This document shows, piece by piece, positions 15,893-25,613 of a stretch of 36,373 nt of DNA (positions within the stretch are counted from its first letter, which is position 1; each line of letters starts with the position of its first letter). The notes beneath the pieces are model-generated. The model did no database searches. It saw only the letters and a list, made by a program, of their open reading frames with translations, and had not been told where the DNA came from. The position numbers and the translations under genes were made by a program. The stretch comes from Lutibacter sp. Lineage in GTDB: Bacteria; Bacteroidota; Bacteroidia; Flavobacteriales; Flavobacteriaceae. The DNA lies in NCBI GenBank assembly GCA_027449025.1, contig DAIDMK010000028.1:1-36373 (forward strand). Direction: 5' to 3'.

Positions 15893-17521
15893 CTACTGAT
15901 TTTTACTATCCAACTCAATCACTTTTAAAATCATATTGTCTTTTTTCTGGGTAATTATAAAATAGCCAGTTTCATCGAAAAGATTTCTAGCCATAATTGC
16001 CTTAAAATAGCGTTTTAAGTCTTCTTTAACTACTGGAGGAATTGGATAATCTATATCGAGTTCACTAATATATTGATTGAATATTATGTCGTTATTATCG
16101 AAATTATTAACAAAATCGTACAATTCCCATTTATTCATTTCTTTCCTGTTGTTGTCGATGTATTTAAATATAAACGGATTTAATTGGCTATACAAGCGCG
16201 CGCTAAAAGTACCTGTAGTATCGATGGACACAAAAACATCAGGAATTATTCCTCCGCCACCGTAAACTATTTTTCCTTTGGGCGTTTTATATTTTAGTGA
16301 ATCATTTACTTTAATGCTGTCTTTAGAAAGCAATTCCCCGTTGTGAATTCTTTCTAAATAATCATTATTATAATTCGTTTGGTCTAAATGATTGTAGGGT
16401 TTTTGAATGGATCTTCCTGTAGGTGTATAATACCTTGCGGTTGTAAGCCTTACCGCCGAGCCGTCACCAAGAGACATTTCCTGTTGCACCAATCCTTTCC
16501 CAAAAGACCGGCGGCCAACAATGGTGCCTTTGTCGTTATCTTGAAGTGCGCCCGCAACAATTTCACTTGCTGAGGCTGAATTTTGGTCGATTAACACAAA
16601 TATTTTACCGTGTTCAAAATCACCTTTATCGGTTGAAAATGATTTGTCAACGGCCCCGTTTTTATTTTTGGTGAAAACGATTAATTTGCCATCTTCTAAA
16701 AACTCATCGATAATCATGTTTGCAATGTCCATATAACCTCCCGGATTTCCGCGTAAATCAAGTGCCAATGAAGTCATTCCTTTTCCAATCAATTCATCCA
16801 AAGCTTCTTTAAATTCCTGATAAGTGGTTCTCGCAAACCGATCAACTTTAATATATCCCAAAGTATTGTTGATCATATAATGTGCTGAAACACTTGTAAT
16901 TGAAACATCGCCACGTGTAATTGGAAAATTTAGTTTTTGATTTGTTGAGCGTCTGTAAACTACCACATTCACTTTGGTATCTGGCTCACCTTTTAGGGCT
17001 TTCATCACTGCATCACTCATTTTTCTGTTGCCTTCAATCGTTCCTTGTTCCAATTCAGTAATCTCAGCTTTTTTTAGAAGGCTTTTTCCAAACAACGTAT
17101 CGTTATTTGAGATTATAATTCTGTCTCCGGACTTTATTCCTGCTTTTTCGCTTGGACCGCCTTTAATAACACTGCTTACCGCAACAGAATCTTCATGAAC
17201 AATAAAACTTACTCCAATGCCTACAAATTTTCCTTGCATGCTTTCCGTAACACGCTGCAATTCGTCTTTTGGTATATAAACGGAATGCGGATCTAATTTT
17301 GCCAACATCGTAGTTATAGCATCATCAAGCAAACTGTCGGTATTTACTTTATCAACATAATCATAATTTATGTAGTTGATCAAACGTTTTATTTTTGCTT
17401 CATTAGAATTGGTGCTGAATAAAACCGATTTGTTTTTAAAGTTAAAAGTGCTGCCAATAAATATCCCAGCGGCTATGGCAACACCAATAATTAAGGGAAA
17501 ATAAACTTTACTTTTTATCAT
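15893..17521 (-). CDS. S41 family C-terminal processing peptidase
   Basis: This 542-residue protease has an N-terminal membrane anchor ('YFPLIIGVAIAAGIFIG'), a PDZ domain (about residues 90-180, with 'GIGVSF' and 'PSEKAGIKSGDRII') and the S41 catalytic domain. The Ser-Lys dyad is visible as S317 in 'NSASASEIVAGAL' and K342 in 'RRSFGKGLVQ', 25 residues apart as in E. coli Prc. The protein would act in the periplasm on C-termini of envelope or outer-membrane proteins. Its start codon overlaps the last base of the dCMP deaminase stop, so the two are translationally coupled, an arrangement I recall from other flavobacterial genomes. Confidence 0.93.
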   Translation of the reverse strand: MIKSKVYFPLIIGVAIAAGIFIGSTFNFKNKSVLFSTNSNEAKIKRLINYINYDYVDKVNTDSLLDDAITTMLAKLDPHSVYIPKDELQRVTESMQGKFVGIGVSFIVHEDSVAVSSVIKGGPSEKAGIKSGDRIIISNNDTLFGKSLLKKAEITELEQGTIEGNRKMSDAVMKALKGEPDTKVNVVVYRRSTNQKLNFPITRGDVSITSVSAHYMINNTLGYIKVDRFARTTYQEFKEALDELIGKGMTSLALDLRGNPGGYMDIANMIIDEFLEDGKLIVFTKNKNGAVDKSFSTDKGDFEHGKIFVLIDQNSASASEIVAGALQDNDKGTIVGRRSFGKGLVQQEMSLGDGSAVRLTTARYYTPTGRSIQKPYNHLDQTNYNNDYLERIHNGELLSKDSIKVNDSLKYKTPKGKIVYGGGGIIPDVFVSIDTTGTFSARLYSQLNPFIFKYIDNNRKEMNKWELYDFVNNFDNNDIIFNQYISELDIDYPIPPVVKEDLKRYFKAIMARNLFDETGYFIITQKKDNMILKVIELDSKNQ

Positions 17522-17943
17522 TATAAATTTTTAAGATGGGTAAGTTCAACGCCTGCTTTTTCTAAAAACTCCAAGCCTGTTTCATCTTTATAAGCATTGG
17601 CGTAAACGACTCTTTTTATTCCAGATTGATGTATTAATTTACTGCATTCTTTGCAAGGCGACAAGGTAATGTATAAGGTAGAATCTTTGCAGGATTGGGT
17701 TGAAGCCGCCACTTTTAATATGGCATTCGCTTCGGCATGCAACACATACCACTTTGTATTTCCTTCTTTATCTTCGCATGCATTTTCAAAACCAGTTGGG
17801 GTACCGTTAAAACCATCGGAAATTATCATTCGGTCTTTAACAATTAATGCACCCACCTGTTTTCTTTCACAATATGATAGTTTCGACCATTCAAATGCCA
17901 TTCGCATATAAGCTTGATCGTATTTTAATTGTTTCTTGTTCAT
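17521..17943 (-). CDS. dCMP deaminase (deoxycytidylate deaminase family)
   Basis: This 140-residue zinc enzyme deaminates dCMP to dUMP for thymidylate synthesis. The zinc-binding set is intact: H69-A-E71 ('VLHAEANAIL') and P-C97-K-E-C100 ('LSPCKECSKL'). The allosteric-type insertion 'GFNGTPTGFENACED' matches the ComEB/dCMP deaminase group rather than cytidine deaminases. It leads an operon with the S41 protease (one-base overlap) and has a promoter at 17961-17989. Confidence 0.93.
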   Translation of the reverse strand: MNKKQLKYDQAYMRMAFEWSKLSYCERKQVGALIVKDRMIISDGFNGTPTGFENACEDKEGNTKWYVLHAEANAILKVAASTQSCKDSTLYITLSPCKECSKLIHQSGIKRVVYANAYKDETGLEFLEKAGVELTHLKNL

Positions 17944-17960
17944 AAATTTTTTAGAAGTTT

Positions 17961-17989
17961 CAAAAGTACTAAGATTCTAATAAACACAA
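17961..17989 (-). promoter_or_regulatory. Bacteroidota-type promoter of the dCMP deaminase-S41 protease operon
   Basis: On the minus strand, TACTTTTG (17968-17961) is a full -7 match and TTG (17989-17987) lies 18 bases upstream as the -33 element. The predicted transcript starts about 10 bases before the ATG at 17943, so the leader is very short. Confidence 0.5.
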
Positions 17990-17999
17990 CGTTAATTTT

Positions 18000-18587
18000 T
18001 TACCAAAATATGGCTGCTTTAAGGATTGGCAACACCAACCCAATCACTATGGATGAGATAATCAAAATCCAGTCGCGCTTTGGAAATCGGAATACCGTTT
18101 GAAAAATGAGTCCGATAATAAGAACCGCAAACACAACTATCAATTGTGCAAGTTCAATTCCCAATGCAAACTCCAACAACGGAATTAATTTTTGTGTTGA
18201 GCTACCAATCAATATTTTAAAATACCCCGAAAATCCAAGTCCGTGAATTAACCCAAAAAATAGCGCGAAAAATAAATTGGTATTTGTTTTGGCTAGTTTT
18301 GAAGCATTTTTCGCAAAGAATATATTGACCAAAGCGGTAATCAAAATAGTGACTGGAATCAAAAATTCAATCCAATTATGACTGATTGATACTATTTTAT
18401 AAGCCGCTAAAATAAGGGAAAGCGTATGCCCAATGGTAAACAGCGTAATGAGCCACAATATTTTTTTCCAATTTTTAAAATCGTACACCACCACCAAAGC
18501 TATCAAAAAAAGTACGTGATCATAGGCATTCCAGTCCAGCACATGAAAAAGACCTTCTTTAAGAAAGAACATAAAATTATCCATCAA
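18000..18587 (-). CDS. HupE/UreJ family membrane protein
   Basis: This 195-residue protein is almost entirely hydrophobic, with about six or seven transmembrane helices. It opens with 'GLFHVLDWNAYDHVLFLIAL' and contains 'FTIGHTLSLILA' and 'FGLIHGLGFSGYFK'. The conserved His residues in these segments are typical of HupE/UreJ-type proteins, which are proposed nickel or cobalt permeases. No hydrogenase or urease genes lie nearby, so transport of a metal is only inferred. The start could be either of two adjacent Met codons (18587 or 18584). A good promoter lies 20-50 bases upstream. Confidence 0.87.
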   Translation of the reverse strand: MMDNFMFFLKEGLFHVLDWNAYDHVLFLIALVVVYDFKNWKKILWLITLFTIGHTLSLILAAYKIVSISHNWIEFLIPVTILITALVNIFFAKNASKLAKTNTNLFFALFFGLIHGLGFSGYFKILIGSSTQKLIPLLEFALGIELAQLIVVFAVLIIGLIFQTVFRFPKRDWILIISSIVIGLVLPILKAAIFW

Positions 18588-18607
18588 TACAGTAAATTAT
18601 TTAAGCC

Positions 18608-18639
18608 CAAATATAGAAAAATTTGTTACCCAATAACAA
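18608..18639 (-). promoter_or_regulatory. Bacteroidota-type promoter of the HupE/UreJ-like gene
   Basis: The minus strand reads TATATTTG (18615-18608) with TTG (18639-18637) 21 bases upstream. Transcription would start about 14 bases before the ATG at 18587. The element fits in the 52-base gap behind the aminotransferase gene, so the HupE-like gene can be expressed on its own. Confidence 0.5.
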
Positions 18640-20142
18640 TTACTTGAACCAATTATTTACCAATTCATTTTCTATTGGCTGGGCTGTTTTATGCGTAAAC
18701 TCGTTTTTTATGGCATCATATTGATAATCTTTGCGCCATTCTTCAATATTTTCCGCAACTTGTTTGATACTTTCGCAAACATAAAGTATTTCTTCATTTG
18801 TAATTGTTGGGTGAATGGACATGCGAATCCATCCCGGTCTTTCAACCAAACATCCTTCACTAATTTGTTCTTCAATACTTTTTGAAGTTAGCTGATCAAC
18901 ATGCAATAAAAAATGCCCATAGGTTCCTGCGCAAGAGCAGCCTCCACGGGTTTGGATACCAAATCGGTCATTCAACAATTTAACAACCAGATTAAAGTGT
19001 GCATTTTCAAGGAAAAAGGAAAAAACGCCCAATCGGTTTTTGTGCTGTCCGGCCAATAATTGAAGATTCGGAATTTTGGTCAGTTTTGCAAACACTAAAT
19101 CAATAAGTTCATGTTCGCGCTCCAACATGTTTTTAACCCCCATTTTTTCTTTTAGTTGAATGGTCAAAGCGATTTTTATTGTTTGCAAAAAACCTGGTGT
19201 TCCGCCGTCTTCTCGGGTTTCAATGTCATCAATATAATCGTGGTTTCCCCAAGGATTGGTATAATTTACAGTTCCACCGCCTGGATTATCAGGAACCATA
19301 TTTTTATATAATTTTTTGTTGAAAATTAACACCCCTGAAGACCCTGGTCCTCCTAAAAATTTGTGGGGAGAAAAGAAAATAGCATCTAAATAGGCTTCTT
19401 CATCTTGTGGGTGCATATTTATTTCTACATACGGCGCCGAACAAGCAAAATCCACAAAACACAATCCGCCATAGTGGTGAATCATTTTTGCTATTTTATG
19501 ATAGTCGGTCACAATACCGGTAACATTTGAACAAGCAGTTACTGAAGCGATTTTTATGGGTCTGTCTTTATGCTGAATCAAGAGTTTTTTAAAACTGTCA
19601 AAACAGATTAAACCCGATTCTTGACAAGGAATAATTTCAACATCAGCAATGGTTTCCAACCAAGAGGTTTGATTGGAATGATGCTCCATATGTGTTATAA
19701 ATACGATAGGTTTTAGAGCTGAAGGAATTTCAGCATATTTTTTTATACTTTCTGAAATTCGCAATCCCAAAATACGCTGAAACTTGTTTACAACGCCAGT
19801 CATTCCTGTTCCCGAGGTGATTAAAACGTCTTCTTTAGAAGTGTTTACATGGGCTTTAATTATAGATCGTGCCTTGTGGTATGCCATGGTCATAGCCGAT
19901 CCTGTAATAGAAGTTTCTGTATGTGTATTGGCTACAAACGGACCAAATTCATTCAGCAGTTTTTCTTCTATGGGACGGTACAACCTTCCGCTTGCAGTCC
20001 AATCGGTATAAATAATATTCTTTTTTCCGTAAGGTGACTCAAAAGTTTGGTCAACCCCCACAATATGTTTCCTGAATTGTTGAAAATAAGATTCCAATTC
20101 AGAAGGTTGGTTTTGGTTTTCTATTGTTGATTTTGCTGACAT
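18640..20142 (-). CDS. Class V aminotransferase (cysteine desulfurase-like PLP enzyme)
   Basis: This 500-residue fold-type I PLP enzyme has the Schiff-base lysine K261 in 'SPHKFLGGPGSSGVLIF', preceded by 'LDAIFF'. Other family marks are 'LITSGTGMTGVVNKFQ', 'ITHMEHHSNQTSWLE', 'FVDFACSAPY' and a C-terminal 'QTRGGCSCAGTYGHFLL'. It resembles the cysteine desulfurase/selenocysteine lyase group but is longer than SufS or IscS (about 400). The substrate is unknown. The Cys-rich 'GGCSCAG' loop sits where desulfurases carry the catalytic Cys, so desulfurase activity is possible. No Fe-S assembly genes are nearby. Confidence 0.85.
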   Translation of the reverse strand: MSAKSTIENQNQPSELESYFQQFRKHIVGVDQTFESPYGKKNIIYTDWTASGRLYRPIEEKLLNEFGPFVANTHTETSITGSAMTMAYHKARSIIKAHVNTSKEDVLITSGTGMTGVVNKFQRILGLRISESIKKYAEIPSALKPIVFITHMEHHSNQTSWLETIADVEIIPCQESGLICFDSFKKLLIQHKDRPIKIASVTACSNVTGIVTDYHKIAKMIHHYGGLCFVDFACSAPYVEINMHPQDEEAYLDAIFFSPHKFLGGPGSSGVLIFNKKLYKNMVPDNPGGGTVNYTNPWGNHDYIDDIETREDGGTPGFLQTIKIALTIQLKEKMGVKNMLEREHELIDLVFAKLTKIPNLQLLAGQHKNRLGVFSFFLENAHFNLVVKLLNDRFGIQTRGGCSCAGTYGHFLLHVDQLTSKSIEEQISEGCLVERPGWIRMSIHPTITNEEILYVCESIKQVAENIEEWRKDYQYDAIKNEFTHKTAQPIENELVNNWFK

Positions 20143-20196
20143 CCCTATTGAAAAAATATTGGTTTATAAGTCTGTATTTTGTTGTTAGAAAAACAC

Positions 20197-22269
20197 CTAT
20201 TTAAAATTTGCGATTCCCTTTTTCAGCCAATTGTGATATTCTTCTACATCTGGTGTATAAGCAACAGGCTCTGTTAAATTTGCTTCGTTATGATCCATCA
20301 AAACATAAAATGGCTGTGCGTTGGCACCGAATTTTATAATTTGGAATTCGCTCCATTTTTGTCCGATATATTTTAACTTTTTCCCAGGGTATAATTTGGA
20401 ATCAATTTGTTCGTCATTGGCAAGCGACCTTTTATCATCCACATATAAGGAAATTAAGACCACATCGTTTTTAAGGATTGGAAGAATTTCATCTTTTGCC
20501 CAAACATTTTGTTCCATTTTTCGGCAATTTACGCAAGCATGACCGGTAAAATCAAGCATCACTGGCTTATTTACTTTTTTGGCATAAGCCAAACCTTTGT
20601 CGTAATCGTTAAAAGCTAAGATATTGTGAGGTGGCATTAAATGCGCACCATCTGGTATTTCTATATTTTCGCCGGAAGGCATTCCGCTACTCATTCTTGA
20701 AAACCCAACTCCGTAAGGTGATTCACTGTAATGTTGTGCTGGTGGAAAAGCACTGATTAAATTTAAAGGTGCGCCCCACAAACCCGGAATCATATAAATA
20801 GCAAATACCAAAGATAGCAGTCCCAAACTTAATCTTCCAACCGAAATGTGCGTAAGCGGAGAATCATGTGGCAATTGAATTTTTCCAAAAAGATAAAATG
20901 CCAAAGCCAAAAATATGGCAATCCAAATCGACAAGAAAACTTCTCTTTCCAGCCAATGGAGCTGTAACACCAAATCGGCATTCGATAAAAACTTAAAGGC
21001 TAAAGCCAATTCCAAAAATCCCAACACCACTTTCACGGTATTTAACCATCCTCCCGATTTTGGCAATGAATTTAACCAACCCGGAAAAGCGGCGAACAAG
21101 GCAAATGGAATAGCCAAAGCCGTTGAAAATCCTAGCATTCCAACAATTGGTCCAATTTTATTTCCTCCTGCGGCAGCTTCAACCAATAATGTTCCAACAA
21201 TAGGTCCAGTACAAGAAAACGAAACAATGGCTAAGGCCAATGCCATAAAAAATATGCCGATGATCCCGCCTCTATCTGCCTGCGCATCTACTTTTGTTCC
21301 CCACGAACTTGGCAACACAATTTCAAAGGCTCCTAAAAATGAAACTGCAAAAACAACGAGCAAAAGGAAGAAAATAACGTTAAACCAAACATTGGTAGAG
21401 AGTGCGTTTAAAGCGTCGGCGCCAAAAACTGCACTAACCAACAAACCTAAAAGCAAATAGATAATTACAATGGAAAAGCCATAAATAATGGCATTTCTAA
21501 TTCCTTCGGTCTTGCTTTTACTTTGTTTGGTGAAGAAACTCACCGTCATAGGAATCATTGGAAACACACACGGCGTTAACAATGCAGCAAACCCTGAAAA
21601 GAACGCAATAATAAATATGGTTAACAGGCTTTTATTCGAGGTTTTATTGCTGTTTTTTGCGGCGATTACTTTTGTGACTTCTTTTTTTTCGACACCAATC
21701 ACTGTAGAATCAACTTCGTTTTTATCAACGTTTATTATAGAAACGCTCGCGTCATCATTTGTTGTCGAAAGAGCTTCTTTGTTATCATTGGTATTCACAA
21801 TTACCGTTGTTCCCTCATTCGCTGGAATTAAGAATGTCAAATCTATCATAGTTGGTGGCAAGCAACTTGAATCGTCACATACCATAAACTCCACTTCTCC
21901 TAAAATTTTAAAAGCTTTTGAATTATTTATTTTAACGCGTTGTTTAAAAACAGCCTTGTTTTCAAAATACTTAATTTCCATGTCAAAAACAGCGTCATGA
22001 ATGGTATGGCCTTTTTCTTCTGAAGTTTTTCCAACGATTTTAAAATCAGCACTTTTTTTATATAAAAAAGAAGTTGGTATTGGACCATCGGCAGGAACAT
22101 TTTGCGAATACAAATGCCATTTTGCTTCAATAGTTGCTGTCGTAATTAAATTGTATTCTGAATCTGAAATTTTTTCTATGGAAGTTGACCACTTTACCGG
22201 GTCGTGAATTTGGGCAAAACTCGAATTTACTAGCGTAAAAAACGCCAAAAGGAAAAATATTTTTTTCAT
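20197..22269 (-). CDS. DsbD-like protein-disulfide reductase (CcdA core + thioredoxin domain)
   Basis: This 690-residue protein has three parts, as in DsbD. A signal peptide and N-terminal beta domain carry 'VCDDSSCLPP' near residue 130. A core of about eight transmembrane helices starts near residue 215 and contains 'LLTPCVFPMIPMTVSFF' and 'FSCTGPIVGTLL', each with a redox Cys. A C-terminal thioredoxin-like domain carries C579-V-N-C582 in 'GHACVNCRKMEQ'. It would move electrons from cytosolic thioredoxin to periplasmic thiol proteins. The TlpA-like lipoprotein at 5228 is one possible acceptor. The gene is divergent from the PUL regulator. Confidence 0.92.
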   Translation of the reverse strand: MKKIFFLLAFFTLVNSSFAQIHDPVKWSTSIEKISDSEYNLITTATIEAKWHLYSQNVPADGPIPTSFLYKKSADFKIVGKTSEEKGHTIHDAVFDMEIKYFENKAVFKQRVKINNSKAFKILGEVEFMVCDDSSCLPPTMIDLTFLIPANEGTTVIVNTNDNKEALSTTNDDASVSIINVDKNEVDSTVIGVEKKEVTKVIAAKNSNKTSNKSLLTIFIIAFFSGFAALLTPCVFPMIPMTVSFFTKQSKSKTEGIRNAIIYGFSIVIIYLLLGLLVSAVFGADALNALSTNVWFNVIFFLLLVVFAVSFLGAFEIVLPSSWGTKVDAQADRGGIIGIFFMALALAIVSFSCTGPIVGTLLVEAAAGGNKIGPIVGMLGFSTALAIPFALFAAFPGWLNSLPKSGGWLNTVKVVLGFLELALAFKFLSNADLVLQLHWLEREVFLSIWIAIFLALAFYLFGKIQLPHDSPLTHISVGRLSLGLLSLVFAIYMIPGLWGAPLNLISAFPPAQHYSESPYGVGFSRMSSGMPSGENIEIPDGAHLMPPHNILAFNDYDKGLAYAKKVNKPVMLDFTGHACVNCRKMEQNVWAKDEILPILKNDVVLISLYVDDKRSLANDEQIDSKLYPGKKLKYIGQKWSEFQIIKFGANAQPFYVLMDHNEANLTEPVAYTPDVEEYHNWLKKGIANFK

Positions 22270-22577
22270 ACTAAAAGCTTGGTTTCTTTATATAAGAATT
22301 TTCAAAATTAAACAATATTAATCAGTATGTCGTTTTATAATCTTTTTTCCCCTATTTCAGACTGTTAAATTTTTCTTAATTAGTTCTTCTTTTATGTTTG
22401 CTATTCGCTTCAAAATTAATTATAGCCAATTCGCATTAAAAAATAAATACATGTTTTTAAGTAAAAGTGGTATAGTATTTTCTAACTAAAAGTTTTGTTT
22501 TACTAGATTAATTTAATTTTTCTTCTATATTTACCTAGCTTTGTTTACATTCACAATTATGCCGTTTAAAATTATTT
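22270..22577. promoter_or_regulatory. Divergent intergenic region between the DsbD-like gene and the PUL regulator
   Basis: The 308-base gap holds two -7-like boxes: TAATTTTG on the minus strand (22310-22303) for the DsbD-like gene and TAGCTTTG on the plus strand (22536-22543) for the regulator, which would give leaders of about 25-30 bases. Neither has a clear TTG at the right -33 distance. The rest is very AT-rich; I see no gene in it. Confidence 0.4.
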
Positions 22578-25388
22578 ATGAGGATCGCTAATCATACTAA
22601 ATTTACCTTTTGTATTCTGCTTGCATTTTTGATATCTCAGTTTATTCATGCACAATATGCACATTATTTAAATAATTATACGCTTTATGAATACAAGGCT
22701 GGCAACCAAAATTGGGACATTGCAAAGGCTGAAGATGGAGAATTATATGTTGCTAATAATAATGGACTCCTTGAGTTTGATGGCATAAATTGGAACCTAT
22801 GGGAAATGCCCAATAAAACCACCATTCGTTCTTTATTGGTTTATCAAAATAAAATATTCGTGGGGTCTTATGAGGAATTTGGTTATTTCTCAAGAAACAA
22901 CAAAGGCGCTTTGGTATATACTTCTCTGCTTACCGCCTCCAAGAAAATAAATGTTTCTAAAGATGAAGAATATTGGCAAATAGTTTTGTTTGGTGATGCA
23001 GTTGTATTTCGGTCTTTTTTAAACATCCATATTTACAAAGATGGAAAAATTACCTCACACAATTTATCGGCTACCATTATGTCTTGTGATGTTATAAATG
23101 ACAAATTATATATTGCTACTTTGGATAACGGAATTTTTGTGTTGGAAAATCAACAGCTGAAACCTTTTTTTTATTCTGAAAAATTAATAAATGCCAAGAT
23201 TATTTCAGTATCCGCCAAAAACGAAAATCAATTTCTAATAAATACGGCACTTAGAGGCTCCTTTTTGTTGGATAATAATAATTTAATTCCTTGGGAAACC
23301 GAAATAAATCAGATTGCTAAAAAACACCAGCTCAATAAATTTACACAATTGCCCAATGGCAATATGCTTTTTGGAACGATAAAAAACGGAATTTATATCA
23401 CAGATAATTTAGGCAATGTCCTTTTCAACATAAATAAAGAAATCGGACTCATAAACAACACCGTATTGGGACAATTTGTTTCCGAAAATAATGAACTTTG
23501 GTTGGGATTGGATAATGGAATTGCCTTTGTTGATTTAAATTCCCCCAACTATTTTTATAATGATATTTCAGGAAAACTTGGTGCAGTATATGACATCATC
23601 AATTATAAAAACACCATTTATATTGGTAGCAATACCGGTTTATATTTTATTGATACTTTAGGAAAATTACAATTTATTGAAGGATCCCAAGGACAGGTTT
23701 GGGATTTAAAAGAAATAGATGGCGATTTATTTTGTGGGCATAACAATGGCACTTATTTGGTTAATAACAATACCTTAAAACTCATTTCAGCCTACACAGG
23801 CGGCTGGGTTATCAATAAAGTTCCAGAGCAGAAAAACACGTATGTTCAAGGAACTTACGCTGGTTTGGTGAGCTTTAAAAAAGTAAAGGGCGACTGGCAG
23901 GTAAAGCACTTGGGTAAAACCACCATTCCAGCCCGATTTCTAGTTTTTGAAGATGAACATACCGCATGGATATCCCACGCAAACAAAGGATTGTACCGCG
24001 TTAAGTTTGATAAAAATTATGAGAAAATTACGGAAATTAAAGACTATAATAAAAAGGGACTTTGGTCTGATTATTTTGTTCGAATTTATAAACTAAAAAA
24101 CACCATTGCTTTTCATACCATAAAAGGCTGGCAAAATTATGAACCCTTAATAGACAGTATTGTACCCTATAAATTATTAAATAGCAAAATAGGCAAAGAA
24201 AGTTACATCATTTCCGAAGAAAATATTCCAGAAATAGCTTATAAAACTGAAAATTCCATAACTTTTGGTTCATTTTTAAGTGAAACTGAAAACATTTTAA
24301 TCCCAAATAAATTCTTCAAAAGAAGGCTGATAACTGGCTACGAAAATATTTCAAAAATAAACGACTCAACTTTTGCGCTAAATTTATATGACGGATTTAT
24401 GTTTATTGACGCCGCTAAATTTTCAGAAAAGGAAATCTTAAAAACACCAACACTTTCAAAAATAACCATTAATAACAAGGCGATAGCGCTTGATACAAGT
24501 GAAATTTCACTGCCATTTCGCAACAATTCTATGGCTATTTCCGTAAGTTCTCCATTTTCAAAAGATCATAATTTTGAATATAAACTTTCTAGTTTGCATT
24601 TAAATCCGCCCTGGACTGAATCTAAAAGCGGTACCTTGGAGTTTTCAAATCTTGCTGATGGAACCTATCATTTATCTATAAGAACAGTTGGTTACAACAA
24701 AGGAAAATCGCCTATTCTATCTTTAGAATTTACAGTTTTATCTCCTTGGTATAAAAGCACTTCAGGATTTATTATTTATCTATTTATACTTATTCTTACT
24801 GCCTTTATCATTTATTTTTTTCATAAAAGAAAGATTAAGAAGGAACAAAAATTACTTCAATTAATGTATGAAGAAACACAAAAAAAATTATTGGAAGAAC
24901 GCAAACAAGAAAATGAAAAGGAAATTATAAGGCTAAAAAATGAATCCCTTAAGAATGAGATAAAACTTAAAAGTAAACAGTTGGCGAATACCGCTATGTC
25001 TTTGGTTAAAAAAAATGAAACATTGCTTCATTTAAAAGATGAGCTACTGCTGAATAAAAATAATTTTACCAATCAATATTCTTTTAAAAAATTAATAAAG
25101 CAAATAGATAAATCTATTGAACATGTTGATGGGTGGGAACTTTTTGAATACAATTTCAATCAGGTACATGAAGAATTTTTTAACAAATTAAAAGTCAGCT
25201 TTCCAAGCTTAACCCATAAAGATTTAAAAATTTGTGCCTTTTTAAGAATGAACATGAGCAGCAAAGAAATTGCACCATTGCTCAATATATCTATTAGGGG
25301 TGTAGAAACAAACCGATATAGGCTAAAAATCAAACTTGGCATCACAAAAGAAGACAGTCTTCGAGGATTTTTACAAAATTTTAATTAA
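22578..25388 (+). CDS. Transmembrane PUL regulator: beta-propeller, Y_Y_Y domain, coiled coil and LuxR-type HTH
   Basis: This 936-residue protein has a signal peptide ending near 'FIHAQ', a periplasmic seven-bladed-type propeller (about residues 30-600, repeats such as 'NWDIAKAEDGELYVANNNGL'), a Y_Y_Y domain (about 645-720), one transmembrane helix (about 731-749), a charged coiled coil (about 755-815) and a C-terminal helix-turn-helix (about 878-925, 'MSSKEIAPLLNISIRGVETN', LuxR-like). It lacks histidine kinase and receiver domains, so it should sense a ligand outside and bind DNA inside as one chain, comparable to SusR-like regulators. It lies 225 bases upstream of susC on the same strand, so it probably controls the locus that follows. 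Confidence 0.9.
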   Translation: MRIANHTKFTFCILLAFLISQFIHAQYAHYLNNYTLYEYKAGNQNWDIAKAEDGELYVANNNGLLEFDGINWNLWEMPNKTTIRSLLVYQNKIFVGSYEEFGYFSRNNKGALVYTSLLTASKKINVSKDEEYWQIVLFGDAVVFRSFLNIHIYKDGKITSHNLSATIMSCDVINDKLYIATLDNGIFVLENQQLKPFFYSEKLINAKIISVSAKNENQFLINTALRGSFLLDNNNLIPWETEINQIAKKHQLNKFTQLPNGNMLFGTIKNGIYITDNLGNVLFNINKEIGLINNTVLGQFVSENNELWLGLDNGIAFVDLNSPNYFYNDISGKLGAVYDIINYKNTIYIGSNTGLYFIDTLGKLQFIEGSQGQVWDLKEIDGDLFCGHNNGTYLVNNNTLKLISAYTGGWVINKVPEQKNTYVQGTYAGLVSFKKVKGDWQVKHLGKTTIPARFLVFEDEHTAWISHANKGLYRVKFDKNYEKITEIKDYNKKGLWSDYFVRIYKLKNTIAFHTIKGWQNYEPLIDSIVPYKLLNSKIGKESYIISEENIPEIAYKTENSITFGSFLSETENILIPNKFFKRRLITGYENISKINDSTFALNLYDGFMFIDAAKFSEKEILKTPTLSKITINNKAIALDTSEISLPFRNNSMAISVSSPFSKDHNFEYKLSSLHLNPPWTESKSGTLEFSNLADGTYHLSIRTVGYNKGKSPILSLEFTVLSPWYKSTSGFIIYLFILILTAFIIYFFHKRKIKKEQKLLQLMYEETQKKLLEERKQENEKEIIRLKNESLKNEIKLKSKQLANTAMSLVKKNETLLHLKDELLLNKNNFTNQYSFKKLIKQIDKSIEHVDGWELFEYNFNQVHEEFFNKLKVSFPSLTHKDLKICAFLRMNMSSKEIAPLLNISIRGVETNRYRLKIKLGITKEDSLRGFLQNFN

Positions 25389-25613
25389 TACCACGGCATT
25401 TTCTTGTTGTTTTAGTATTAAATACTACGTCATTACTACTTCATTTAAATATTTATATAGCTATTTACTGATAAAATAACCTGCTTAGTAATACGTCTTT
25501 CAGAAAAAACCTCTTTTTAAATTAATGTGGCGTAACTAAAGTGTATGTATATTTTTTTTAAAAAAGCATAAACCCTTTAACTTTAACAATTACTTAACAT
25601 TAAATTAATTTAA

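Noticed and set aside
20915-22000. Two long plus-strand frames (181 and 170 codons) opposite the DsbD-like gene
   Set aside because: They mirror the membrane core of a well-supported DsbD-like protein; composition is that of an antisense shadow.
22578-25388. Hybrid two-component sensor kinase call for the PUL regulator
   Set aside because: No histidine kinase, ATPase or receiver motif is present; the C-terminus after the coiled coil is a LuxR-like helix-turn-helix only.
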